NCBI GenBank assembly: GCA_002869885.2 | Contig: NEWR02000016.1 | Location: forward strand, 78,739 to 142,738 | Origin: Nitrospira sp. CG24C | Lineage (GTDB): Bacteria > Nitrospirota > Nitrospiria > Nitrospirales > Nitrospiraceae | DNA: 64,000 nucleotides | Direction: 5' to 3' | Position numbers and translations under genes: made by a program | Shown: positions 9,112 to 17,832 of the stretch, in pieces | Position numbering within the stretch: the first letter of the stretch is position 1 | How the letters are laid out: each line of letters opens with the position of its first letter | Notes under the pieces: generated by a model | The model's input: the letters and a program-made list of their open reading frames with translations, nothing else | Databases searched by the model: none | Told to the model about the DNA's origin: nothing

Positions 9112-10263
9112 CTAAGAGTCGGAGCGGTCGGTCGGGCTAGTCGCTATCGCCATGGCAGGGAGGGACGCCTTGCACTCCTGAATGACGCGGGAAAAGAGCT
9201 CGGTCAATTTCGGTTCGAAGTGGGTGCCGGCATACGCAAGCATCTGTTGGCAGGCGTCATCAATCGAGAGGGGTGTTCTGTCAGGAAGTTCCGCGGTCAG
9301 ATGGTCGAACGTTTGCGCCAGACAGACAATGCGAGCCAGTTGAGGGATTCCTTCTTTCTGAAGTCCAAATGGGTAACCTGACCCATCCCACCGTTCATGG
9401 TGATAAGCAATAATCTGTCCCACCTCAGCCGGAAGGCCCAACGCGGACACGAGCTTCGCACCCTGCTCCGGGTGATGCCGATTGCCGATCGATTCTCCGG
9501 TCACAGTGATTTCATCGTCGGCAAATCGATAGGGTTCAGGCCCGATCTTACCGATGTCGTGGAGGAATGCCCCCAGCGCCAATGATTTCTGTTCAGCGGC
9601 GGTCAGGTTGATGCGATTGGCCAAGAGGGTGGCGTAGAAACTGACTCGGCTGCAGTGGTTGAGCAACTGGCGATCCTTGGCTTCAAGCAGGTCTGAGAGC
9701 AACGGGAGAGGGTCCGGTGTTTGTTCAGCGCAGGAGGTACTATCTGATGCAGGCTTTCCGATCGCCTGGTATCCCGCAAATAATTCCTTCCACGCTTGCG
9801 CGCTTTCGGTTTCGGATCCCCAGAGGCCGGTTGTTGTCCCGATAAAATGCCTGAGGAAATCGAGCCGTTGCTTCTTTTCGATGGTCTGTTTGACGAGCGA
9901 AAGCAATTCCGTGACGTTGAAAGGTTTGAGCAGGTAGCCGGCGGCGCCATGGCGTATCCCTTCCATGGCAGACTTTAAGCTTCCATATCCGGTGATGATG
10001 ATGACCTCAATGTCGGCGTGGTGTTGCTTGATGTCCTGAAGCAAATCCAGGCCCTGGCGATCTGGAAGCTTTTGATCGAGGGTGATGAGATCGATCCGCT
10101 GTGAATTCAGGAGGCGTATCGCTGCACTGCCTGATTCCGCTGTCTCAACATTGAAAAAGGGGCGGAGAATCACTTTGAGCGCGTCACGAGGTCCTGCCTC
10201 ATCGTCGATGACGAGCAGGGTCGGCTTATTCTTTATTGATTCCGCAGTCGCAGATATGTTCAC
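9112..10263 (-). CDS. Response regulator with HD-GYP c-di-GMP phosphodiesterase domain
   Basis: Receiver domain at residues 13-130 with the acidic pair D20-D21, phosphoacceptor D63 (LITLDQKLP), T91 and K113. A linker of about 60 residues leads to an HD-GYP domain (about 190-370): FLHDIGKIG with H235-D236, then HHERWDGSGYP at 288-298, so the metal and GYP motifs are intact. Such proteins hydrolyse c-di-GMP to GMP or pGpG. The start is GTG at 10263 with AGAGGA seven bases upstream. A sequence matching a sigma54 promoter lies 35-50 bases before it, and the preceding gene on this strand encodes an NtrC-type activator, suggesting this gene is its target. Confidence 0.88.
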   Translation of the reverse strand: MNISATAESIKNKPTLLVIDDEAGPRDALKVILRPFFNVETAESGSAAIRLLNSQRIDLITLDQKLPDRQGLDLLQDIKQHHADIEVIIITGYGSLKSAMEGIRHGAAGYLLKPFNVTELLSLVKQTIEKKQRLDFLRHFIGTTTGLWGSETESAQAWKELFAGYQAIGKPASDSTSCAEQTPDPLPLLSDLLEAKDRQLLNHCSRVSFYATLLANRINLTAAEQKSLALGAFLHDIGKIGPEPYRFADDEITVTGESIGNRHHPEQGAKLVSALGLPAEVGQIIAYHHERWDGSGYPFGLQKEGIPQLARIVCLAQTFDHLTAELPDRTPLSIDDACQQMLAYAGTHFEPKLTELFSRVIQECKASLPAMAIATSPTDRSDS

Positions 10264-10297
10264 AGGTGTCCTCTATGGCTAATTACGTACATTACAA

Positions 10298-10313
10298 AGC
10301 AATTCTTGTTCCA
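10298..10313 (-). promoter_or_regulatory. Putative sigma54 (-24/-12) promoter for the HD-GYP gene
   Basis: Reading the minus strand, TGGAAC, five bases, TTGCT. The consensus is TGGCAC, N5, TTGCW, so the GG and GC elements are present at exact spacing with one mismatch. Transcription would begin near 10287, giving a leader of about 24 bases that holds the ribosome site. Confidence 0.6.
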
Positions 10314-10371
10314 TTTCAGTGAGTTAGCACCACTGACTCAATGGAGTGTAGCTTGTGTGTGATTGAAGCCC

Positions 10372-10404
10372 ATATGTAGTTTTCTTGAACGCAACACTAC
10401 GTAT
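10372..10404. promoter_or_regulatory. Inverted repeat, candidate enhancer-binding site
   Basis: ATATGTAGT and ACTACGTAT are inverted copies (8 of 9 pairs match) separated by 15 bases, centred about 100 bases upstream of the predicted sigma54 start. That is a usual distance for an NtrC-type upstream activator site. A second imperfect inverted repeat (TGAGTTAG, five bases, CTGACTCA) at 10320-10340 lies just upstream of the -24 box. Confidence 0.4.
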
Positions 10405-10464
10405 CGCAGCAGGAAATTTCATACTAACTGTGCAAAAAAGACGCAGTGAAGAGCGATACCTGTG

Positions 10465-11892
10465 CTATTCCTGCACTACGGCTGGAGGTTCGGCGCTGAC
10501 TTCCTGATCCGGACGTCCGATTCCCAGCGTGTCCATTCGGTACTTGAGCATCCGACGGCTGATTCCCAGCAGGTTGGCTGCATGGGTTTGGATGTAGTTC
10601 GTTCGCTTGAGGGCATCCAAGATAATTTCCCGCTCAAATTCCATGACGGCTTTTTCAAGCGACAGTCGCCCGGCGAGCGTGTCATCACGAAGCGAGGAGG
10701 ACCGGGAGTCGTTTTTGAGAACGGCCGGGAGATGCTCGGGTGTGATGATGTCCGATCCCTTGGACCAAATGAACGCCTGTTCAATGATGTTCTCCATCTC
10801 CCGAACATTGCCTGGCCAGGGATAGCGGGACAGAAGATCGATGGCTTCCTTGGAGAACTCTTGGGGGGCCCGACGGTCTTCTTCAATACGTTTGGCTAGA
10901 AAATGTTTGGCGAGGAGTGGAATATCCTCTCCGCGCTCCCGGAGGGGAGGCAAATACAGTGCAATGACGTTGATGCGGTAGTAGAGGTCTTCGCGGAATT
11001 GCCCCTTGCGAACGAGGTCTTCGAGATTCTGGTTCGTCGCCGTGACGATACGCACATCTACCTTGATGGATTGTACGCCACCGACTCTGGTGAACTCTCG
11101 TTCTTGCAAGACGCGCAGCAGCTTGGCTTGCGTCATGGCGCTGAGGTCGCCGATCTCGTCGAGGAAGAGCGTGCCGGTATTGGCGAGTTCGAATTGCCCG
11201 ACTCGACGGGCCGTGGCATCCGTAAACGAGCCTTTTTCATGGCCGAACAGCTCACTTTCGATGAGCGTTTCAGGAAGGGCTGCGCAGTTCAGCGCAATGA
11301 AGGGGCGCTCACGCCTGCCGCTATTATAGTGGAGCGCCTTGGCGACCAGTTCCTTGCCCGTGCCGCTCTCGCCGCCGATCAGGACCGTCGTGCGGCTGTC
11401 GGCGACTTGTTCGATCTTGGTGTAGATATCCTGCATCGACGGGCTCTTGCCGATCAGGTTATGAAAGGCATAGCGCCGAACGACTTGCGCACGGAGTTGT
11501 TTGACTTCTCGTTGGAGTTCCTGGTCGCTGAGCGCGCGTTCGACGATTAGGCGGAGTTCTTCCACATCGAAGGGTTTCGAGAGGTAGTCGGCTGCGCCAA
11601 ACTTCATCGCATCGACGGCGGTTTTGACCGATTTTGTTCCTGTCAGCATGATCACCGGCGCCGTCCGGTCCTCGGCGCGTATGGTTTGGAGTACTGACAG
11701 CCCGTCGGTGCCCGGCAGAATCACATCCAATAGGACCAGGTGAGGAGCTTCCTTGCGAAATAGCTCGAGGCCTTCCTGGGCATCGGCGGCTTGGATCGTT
11801 TCGTAGGTCGGTTCCAGTACTGCCTTCAATGAGGCCCGAACCCGGGCCTCATCATCGATCAACAGCACTCGTTTTTTCATACTGGTGTCCAT
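10465..11892 (-). CDS. Sigma54-dependent NtrC-family response regulator
   Basis: Three domains: receiver at residues 5-125 with phosphoacceptor D56 and K105; AAA+ domain about 145-385 with Walker A GGESGTGKE (172-180), Walker B LFLDEIGD (241-248), R-finger region and the sigma54-contacting loop GSFTDA at 220-225 (family consensus GAFTGA); and a C-terminal Fis-type helix-turn-helix (THAANLLGISRRMLKYRM). The ATG at 11892 or the one four codons later could be the start. It follows the histidine kinase gene by 13 bases, so these are probably a cognate pair. Likely targets are the sigma54-like promoters at 10298-10313 and 17516-17531. Confidence 0.93.
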   Translation of the reverse strand: MDTSMKKRVLLIDDEARVRASLKAVLEPTYETIQAADAQEGLELFRKEAPHLVLLDVILPGTDGLSVLQTIRAEDRTAPVIMLTGTKSVKTAVDAMKFGAADYLSKPFDVEELRLIVERALSDQELQREVKQLRAQVVRRYAFHNLIGKSPSMQDIYTKIEQVADSRTTVLIGGESGTGKELVAKALHYNSGRRERPFIALNCAALPETLIESELFGHEKGSFTDATARRVGQFELANTGTLFLDEIGDLSAMTQAKLLRVLQEREFTRVGGVQSIKVDVRIVTATNQNLEDLVRKGQFREDLYYRINVIALYLPPLRERGEDIPLLAKHFLAKRIEEDRRAPQEFSKEAIDLLSRYPWPGNVREMENIIEQAFIWSKGSDIITPEHLPAVLKNDSRSSSLRDDTLAGRLSLEKAVMEFEREIILDALKRTNYIQTHAANLLGISRRMLKYRMDTLGIGRPDQEVSAEPPAVVQE

Positions 11893-11905
11893 AGGGTGTT
11901 GACGG

Positions 11906-13183
11906 CTATGCGGGTAACGCGGGTAGGCTCACGAAAAATGTAGTGCCGACGCCGACCGAGCTTTTCACTCGGATCTCGCCATGATGTTCTTGAATGATTT
12001 GATGGACGATCGTCAAACCCAATCCCGTTCCTTCGTGTTCTCCGCTCTCGTGCTTAGTCGTGAAAAATGGATCGAAAATATGTTCGAGATTCGTCTCCTG
12101 GATTCCCTCACCCGTGTCTTCGATTTCGATGTGGGCCCAGACGTTCCCTCCCGGCTTCACGAGCTTGTGGGTGTGAACGCGCAAACGCCCACCCGCTTTT
12201 GCCATCGAGTCCATGGCATTGAGCAAAAGGTTGAGTAGGACTTGCTTGATCTGCTGTCGGTCCAGCATGACACGAGGCAGGTCAGACGCCAACTCTTTTT
12301 CAATCTTGATCCCGTAGCTGTCTGCCTTGACATCGATGAAATAGAGGCAGGAGACGACAATGTCGTTGAAGTCCTCCTCCGTCAGCTTGGGTTCCATGTA
12401 GCGGGCGTAATCGAGAATTTCCTGGATGAGCCGTTCGATCCGATACACATCGTCGAGCACCACTTTGCTGAATTCTTGGATAAATTGAGAGTCGTCTTTC
12501 CGTTCTGGAGCCAATTGGATAAAGGTTTTAATCGACGTGAGGGGGTTTCTGATTTCATGGGCGAAGCCCCCGGCGATTGTTTCAAGGGATTTCAGGCGAT
12601 CGGTTCGCTTCATGAGCATGTGTGAACGATGGAGATCCTCGTACAGCATAATGGTGTCCAGCGCATTCGTAGCGGTTTGTGCCAGCGCAGCGAGCAGGAG
12701 CTTGTTCGGTGCAATCTCTCCGGCCAAAGGCTGTGCTGCGCCGAGGAGTGAGAAGGCGATGAGGCGGCCTTTATTGAGGTGTGGCACGACGCGTGTGACC
12801 TGCATGGATTCCATGGCTGCGCGTGTGTCGACTCCGGAGTCGTGGTCTTGGATATCTGCAGCCGAGTCGGTCTGTGTCATGATCCGGTTGGTTCCGAGCA
12901 GATGGAGGGGCAGAGGATGGCTCATGTCCAGTGTCGGAGGAATAAGCGCTGGTGCGACAGGGCCAACCATACTGGCGCGGCGATAGCATTCGTGTTCACG
13001 ATCCAACAGGAACAGCACTCCATGGGTCGTGGCGCCTGCATGACACAGCTCGTGGATGATGCGATTCCCGAGTGTCAGCAGATCGGTCATGGCTCCAAGA
13101 TCGGCTGCAAACTGTGTGACGATATTCAATAGTGTGCTGGAGGAAGGCGATACGATGTCAGCCTCAGATGCGTGTGATGTCAT
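11906..13183 (-). CDS. Soluble sensor histidine kinase with GAF-like domain
   Basis: No membrane segment or signal peptide is seen. Residues about 15-190 form a GAF-like sensor (ALTDLLTLGNR-type start, GVLFLLDREHECYRRASMV). The dimerisation domain carries the phosphoacceptor in FAHEIRNPLTSIK, then N-box LLNLLLNAMDSM, G1 DTGEGI, F-box IFDPFFTTK and G2 GTGLGLTIVHQII, so all catalytic boxes are intact. The frame opens at a GTG (13198); the ATG at 13183 is preferred, though neither has a clear ribosome site. The gene lies between the giant multidomain protein and the sigma54 response regulator on the same strand and is probably the kinase of the latter, with the giant protein as an additional input or output. 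Confidence 0.9.
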   Translation of the reverse strand: MTSHASEADIVSPSSSTLLNIVTQFAADLGAMTDLLTLGNRIIHELCHAGATTHGVLFLLDREHECYRRASMVGPVAPALIPPTLDMSHPLPLHLLGTNRIMTQTDSAADIQDHDSGVDTRAAMESMQVTRVVPHLNKGRLIAFSLLGAAQPLAGEIAPNKLLLAALAQTATNALDTIMLYEDLHRSHMLMKRTDRLKSLETIAGGFAHEIRNPLTSIKTFIQLAPERKDDSQFIQEFSKVVLDDVYRIERLIQEILDYARYMEPKLTEEDFNDIVVSCLYFIDVKADSYGIKIEKELASDLPRVMLDRQQIKQVLLNLLLNAMDSMAKAGGRLRVHTHKLVKPGGNVWAHIEIEDTGEGIQETNLEHIFDPFFTTKHESGEHEGTGLGLTIVHQIIQEHHGEIRVKSSVGVGTTFFVSLPALPA

Positions 13184-13297
13184 AATTATCGTGAGCACAA
13201 TGGCACCGTGTGGCTCGGCGGCGGGCCTACGGACTGAGCATGGAAAATTTAAGTGTTCAAAGATGTACGGGCTGAAGTATACACGGCACCGATACGT

Positions 13298-16200
13298 TCA
13301 GCTAGCGGATTTATCTTTCTCGATCACGGCGAAGAGGGCGTGCCCGTCGAACCCAGAAAGGATGCGGGGTGTGAGGATGCCGGCTTGCCGGAGGAACGAG
13401 GTGAGCGAAGACCGGTCGAAGGTGTGCAGCAACCCATGCCGGATAGCCTCCCGGAGTCGTCCAAGATAGTGTAAGAGGAGGTGGGCTTCTGGACTAAATT
13501 CATCTTGATTTGCCCTGTGCAGATGCTGGCGATAGAGAACAGAGAGATCGGTGTCGGGGTGGAAGACCGTGAGGATCAGCCGCCCCTGTGGATGGAGTAT
13601 GCGGTACAGCTCCCGAATCATGATCAGCGGTGAGGGAACGAATGGGAGTGACAGATTACAGACGATGCGATGGAGGGAGCGGTCCTTGAAAGGAAGGGGC
13701 TGGGTCCAATCAGCTTGCATCCATTCGGCAGTCAGGGGAGGGTGGATGGTCAGGGTACCTGCGAAGTCTGTATCGAGTTCCCGCCGCAAGGCCTGAAGAC
13801 TCTGTTGGGCCTGCATCAGTGAGTCTTGAGCCTGCTCGAGGCCGATCACCTGAACGGGACGCTCCGGACTCCATCCACGCTGGCGCGAGCGGTAAGCGTG
13901 GTTGACCATTGCGGCTCTGACGAAATCGCCTTGACCGACGCCCACGTCCAGAAGCATGGAGCCCGGTTCGAGCGGGCTGAGCAACCGGTAGAGATCGTCC
14001 AAGAGTTTCCAATGTTCATGGAGATTTCCGAGTTGGGGAAGCTGCTGCAGATGCGTGGCTCTCAAGGCCTCACGCGTAATCTGGGAGAGATTGTGGCGAA
14101 GACAGGTGCGTTCCATCTCGATGCGCTGTTGACGGGCCAGCATGTGACGGGTGTCTGCACGGAATTCAGCAGGAATGGCCGGTAGCGAGACAGTTGTGGC
14201 GATCTGTTCCAGGACCTGTTGGAAGGCCGGGGGGTGCTGTTCGCCGAGCGGAAGTTCCTGGCCGAGCAACGGTGCGGGAGCTGTCGCTAAACGGGTATGG
14301 GCTCCCAGCGCGGTGAGAAATGCCTGAGGGAGATCAGCGGGAGGGAGTGGCCCGAGTGGGTTGCTGGGAATCGTGAGGATGGCTGACGGGGAGCGAAGGA
14401 GACGCAGATCAGCAATCGTAGAGGCCATATCTGTGAAATGGCCTGCGACGACATCACCGATAAAACGATCGACATTGACATTGAGCCCGAGCAGATTCGC
14501 GATGCCGCGTCGGAGCCCATATCTATGGTCGGCCACGAGATCATGCCCATGGACCGTCATGAGCATAGCTTGAATATCGACGACCGGATTGATCAGGAGA
14601 AGTAGGTCGAGGGGACGGGATTGCACCGCTGTCTTGATAGCGACGCGCGCGGCCACGTCACTCGCCATGACAATCAGAGGAGCGGTCGGCCAGGTATGTT
14701 GCACAAACTCCACAACTTTAAGAAGGTCAGCTTGCATACTTCGTAGGGTTGTCTGTTGCAGCTCGCCGTCGCTCAGCCCCACATGGTTGGTGTGGTCGTA
14801 ACGCAAAACTCGGAGCCGGTGATGCGCCAAGTAGTACGACAAGGTAATGGCGTCCAACGAGGTCTGGCCATAGCCGGGAGAGATGATGACGACCGGTGTG
14901 TTCGGTGTGACCGATTGGCGAAGATGGTCGTCGGTGATCACAATCGCCTGGCCGCGTAGATTCCGGCACTCTCGCGGAATACTGACGACCGACGCCTGTT
15001 GCGAGGAGGGTTCCAATTCGCCTGGGGACGACAGATGTTGCAGGACAACACGGTTCACTTCACGCTCAGCGTAGACAGTGAGGCCTTGAAAGCGGAGACC
15101 GACCCGAAGGGCAGGGGCGGATCCTTGGTGACGAAACTCACTCGGCGCTGTGGGATCAGGAGCCGACCAGATTATCCGGGCTGGCAGTGCAGCATCCGGC
15201 GCACCAGGCTCATGGGTTCCAGGATGTTTCTGGGTCTGTGTGACGGCAAAGTGCAGCGTAGTCATACCGTTCAGGAGTTCAGGGCGAGCATTGAGATGAA
15301 GACAGGCGCCATCTCGGCTGAGGTTGCTGGTGAGTGCTTCGAGGCGGTAACTTCTTCCGGAAGGGTCCATGACATCGAGTCGGACCGGGAGCTGCAAAGG
15401 TACTCGTACGGCCTCGCGCTGGTCGAAGTCCTTCCGTTCGTGCAGTACGAGGGGGTTAGTAGCAATCAGATTGCCCTGTGGTTCTACCGCAAGCAGTACT
15501 TCAAGAGAGAATGGAATGGCTTGTTCCTGCGCCGCTTGGACGAGCGAGGCAAGGACGGCGTTTTCTTCTTGCTTGAGGGGCTCAAACATCACAATCAACT
15601 GGGCGGCCGGTGTTTTGGTTTGAAGCGAGACTGACCGTTCCTGTGCCCTACCTTGCAACTCGAGAATACCCACGGACGTCTTGATCACCACATACGCGTC
15701 TTGCGGCGAAACGGTGGGGAAATCGCCTGGGAGTGTGATGCAGGCTCCTCTGAGATTGAGGTTTGAAATGGTACCATCCCATGCGACTGATCCAACGGTA
15801 ATCGTGGCTGGCAGGGTAGTGAGAATTCGAGGCACATGGCGTCGCTCCTGCTTCGGTTTGTCAGGGTCGGCAGTTGGAAGAGGCGTCGGCCTGTCGTCTT
15901 TCGTGGTCGGCGTGAGTGCGGGTTCGGTGTCAGGGACGGCAATCGGCAGCGGGGGTATATCGAGAGGGAGCGGAGAGGCAACCGGCAGACGGAGGATCAT
16001 ACGAAAAGGGCCTTGCATCGGAGCCGACAAATCCAGGGCGCCGTTCAGTTGACGGACGAGCTCATACGACTCGAGGAGATCAATGGGCGAGGACACTGTC
16101 GCTGGAGATGCTGCCGACCACACGATGTCGGATTCAAGCAGCTCGACTTCGATCTCAGTAGGTGGGGTGAGGGGAAATAGGGTGGGAGCGTCTGCAGAGG

Positions 16201-17485
16201 TGGAGGAAGATCCCACTGCCCGTGTGCTCACGATGAGTCGGTGCGTGCGGCCGACCGTCAGTAAATAGGTCTGTGCATAGTTCAAGAGATGGAGAATGAG
16301 TTTCGTGACCTGTTCGCGATTCCCAACGAGGGGAGGGAGGTGAGCGGGGTATTGCCGTATGATGCCGGCACCATCCACAATTGCTGAGGTTGTGGGCAAT
16401 AGTGCGTCGTCAAGAACCTCGTTGATCGTCGGTCCTAAGGGGCCACCTTCTCTCTTGTGGAGGGCTTCCGCCAACTGTGCTCCGAGTTTCGTTGCTTCTG
16501 CGGCGTGGGCGGCGAGTATTTCGGCTTGGTCGTCCAGCCGCGCGTCGCGAATGGCAATAAGGAGTTGTTGCGACTGTGTCAGTAGCGAGGCCAACGGATT
16601 GTGCAGCTGTTGCGACAACAGGGAGGCTTTCTGGGCCAGCCCGAGCAGTGCCTCTTTCTGCAGAAGTTGCTGGTGAAGTTGCTGAATCGTCGTGTTTTGC
16701 TCTTTGGACGTGGAAAGGTCTCGGATCAATCCCACTGTGCCGAGAAATCGGCGAAGCGGGTCATAGAGTCCACGAGCGTTCACCGCCGCTGTGAGAGTCA
16801 GTATTTTGTTATCCGGTGTGGGTTTCCGCCGCAGGGTCAACTCAACGCGGCTGGCGCCCCGCGCTCCGGATCGACGTTCGTTGAGGCGATAGCGAGCCGC
16901 CGATTCCTGGCCGGCAGGAACGATCGTGGTATAGGGCAATCCGATGAGTTCATCTGGTGAGTAACCCAATAGCATGACGATACTGGGACTGACTGTCACA
17001 AAAAATCCGCCGGCATCCAGTTCATAGGCGATGTCGTTGAGCGATTCGATGAGCCCACGATGGCGTTCGAGTGCGTGGTCCAGGGTCATTCTCATGTGGC
17101 GTGTTTCGATGGATTTTTTTGCACAGAACAGGAGTTCCGTGAGAAAGGCCGGAGATTTCTTCGAGAGAAAAAAATCGACGTCGGCTTGGAGTGCCTGAAG
17201 CGCCGAGGCTGAATCGCTACGGTCGCTGAGCAGAATACTCGCCACGTACGGTGCGTGGCGTTTGAGTTCGCCAGGCAGTGAAGTATCCTTCCCGGCGAGG
17301 CATTGTTCGTCGATGAGGATGAAGACCCATTCGTGAGATGCCGCCCATGCGCGGGCTTCTTCGGCTGAATAGGCGACATCCACGCGGCAGCCGGGAAAGA
17401 ATCCACGCAAACTGATCGTGATGAGTTTAATGGACTCAGCCTGTTCGCTGACAATCAGGATGGTGACCGGTTCACTCTGTGGCAT
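13298..17485 (-). CDS. Giant fusion: receiver-like, PAS, pseudokinase, 2x PilZ, LuxD-like hydrolase, SAM methyltransferase
   Basis: About 1395 residues. In order (from the ATG at 17485): receiver-like domain 8-120, with an Asp at the phosphoacceptor position (FILIDEQC) but no acidic pair; PAS 137-256; a kinase-like region with H-box remnant QQLHNPLASL (H295) and a C-terminal piece resembling the end of an ATPase domain but no G-boxes; Pro-rich linker; PilZ 1 (RRHVPR near 549, NLNLRG) and canonical PilZ 2 (REAVR near 690, NLSRDG near 721); an alpha/beta hydrolase 841-1056 whose RYDHTNHVGLSDG closely resembles LuxD fatty-acyl transferase; and a class I methyltransferase 1156-1395 with motif I LLDVGVGQG. 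The LuxD nucleophile position appears to be Asp (VMASDVAAR). A frame open to 17617 exists, but a sigma54-like promoter lies between 17485 and there, so the shorter start is used. Function unknown; c-di-GMP binding is likely. Confidence 0.8.
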   Translation of the reverse strand: MPQSEPVTILIVSEQAESIKLITISLRGFFPGCRVDVAYSAEEARAWAASHEWVFILIDEQCLAGKDTSLPGELKRHAPYVASILLSDRSDSASALQALQADVDFFLSKKSPAFLTELLFCAKKSIETRHMRMTLDHALERHRGLIESLNDIAYELDAGGFFVTVSPSIVMLLGYSPDELIGLPYTTIVPAGQESAARYRLNERRSGARGASRVELTLRRKPTPDNKILTLTAAVNARGLYDPLRRFLGTVGLIRDLSTSKEQNTTIQQLHQQLLQKEALLGLAQKASLLSQQLHNPLASLLTQSQQLLIAIRDARLDDQAEILAAHAAEATKLGAQLAEALHKREGGPLGPTINEVLDDALLPTTSAIVDGAGIIRQYPAHLPPLVGNREQVTKLILHLLNYAQTYLLTVGRTHRLIVSTRAVGSSSTSADAPTLFPLTPPTEIEVELLESDIVWSAASPATVSSPIDLLESYELVRQLNGALDLSAPMQGPFRMILRLPVASPLPLDIPPLPIAVPDTEPALTPTTKDDRPTPLPTADPDKPKQERRHVPRILTTLPATITVGSVAWDGTISNLNLRGACITLPGDFPTVSPQDAYVVIKTSVGILELQGRAQERSVSLQTKTPAAQLIVMFEPLKQEENAVLASLVQAAQEQAIPFSLEVLLAVEPQGNLIATNPLVLHERKDFDQREAVRVPLQLPVRLDVMDPSGRSYRLEALTSNLSRDGACLHLNARPELLNGMTTLHFAVTQTQKHPGTHEPGAPDAALPARIIWSAPDPTAPSEFRHQGSAPALRVGLRFQGLTVYAEREVNRVVLQHLSSPGELEPSSQQASVVSIPRECRNLRGQAIVITDDHLRQSVTPNTPVVIISPGYGQTSLDAITLSYYLAHHRLRVLRYDHTNHVGLSDGELQQTTLRSMQADLLKVVEFVQHTWPTAPLIVMASDVAARVAIKTAVQSRPLDLLLLINPVVDIQAMLMTVHGHDLVADHRYGLRRGIANLLGLNVNVDRFIGDVVAGHFTDMASTIADLRLLRSPSAILTIPSNPLGPLPPADLPQAFLTALGAHTRLATAPAPLLGQELPLGEQHPPAFQQVLEQIATTVSLPAIPAEFRADTRHMLARQQRIEMERTCLRHNLSQITREALRATHLQQLPQLGNLHEHWKLLDDLYRLLSPLEPGSMLLDVGVGQGDFVRAAMVNHAYRSRQRGWSPERPVQVIGLEQAQDSLMQAQQSLQALRRELDTDFAGTLTIHPPLTAEWMQADWTQPLPFKDRSLHRIVCNLSLPFVPSPLIMIRELYRILHPQGRLILTVFHPDTDLSVLYRQHLHRANQDEFSPEAHLLLHYLGRLREAIRHGLLHTFDRSSLTSFLRQAGILTPRILSGFDGHALFAVIEKDKSAS

Positions 17486-17515
17486 CAAGATATCCCTGTG
17501 CTTACTGGGAATTCG

Positions 17516-17531
17516 AGCAAACCCAGTCCCA
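17516..17531 (-). promoter_or_regulatory. Putative sigma54 promoter for the giant fusion gene
   Basis: On the minus strand: TGGGAC, five bases, TTGCT, one mismatch from TGGCAC-N5-TTGCW with correct spacing. Predicted start near 17505, about 20 bases before the ATG at 17485, with AGGGA in between as ribosome site. This supports the downstream ATG over the longer open frame. Confidence 0.55.
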
Positions 17532-17786
17532 GAGCGACGATACAACGTTCGCCCGTGATCTGGTCTGAGCCAAACCAGTCCCCTATTCTTCTGCCGCACG
17601 CGGCCCGGGACACGCATCTTTGGATAGTGATGTGAATAGCATAGGCGGAGGTGGGAAACCCAGTCTTGATGCGGTGAAATAGGCTGTATCTTTAGTAGGG
17701 GGGAGGCAGCAAAACTTTGATGACGAACAAAATTGAACGGTGGTTGGGCACAAGGTTTGACGTTATGTGAGGGAGAGAACGCTGCA

Positions 17787-17815
17787 GTACCTGCCGCAGA
17801 CTGTGCGGCAGGTAC
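17787..17815. terminator. Strong 12-bp hairpin
   Basis: GTACCTGCCGCA, a five-base loop and TGCGGCAGGTAC form a perfect stem. It lies 18 bases past the stop of the minus-strand gene that ends at 17833. No T-run follows on that strand, so it could be a terminator of unusual type or an mRNA-stabilising hairpin. Confidence 0.6.
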
Positions 17816-17832
17816 CGTGGTGTATAGGGCTT

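Noticed and set aside
10465-11892. Loss of sigma54 contact because GAFTGA reads GSFTDA
   Set aside because: Variants with Asp at the fifth place occur in working NtrC-family proteins, so this alone does not argue for loss of function.
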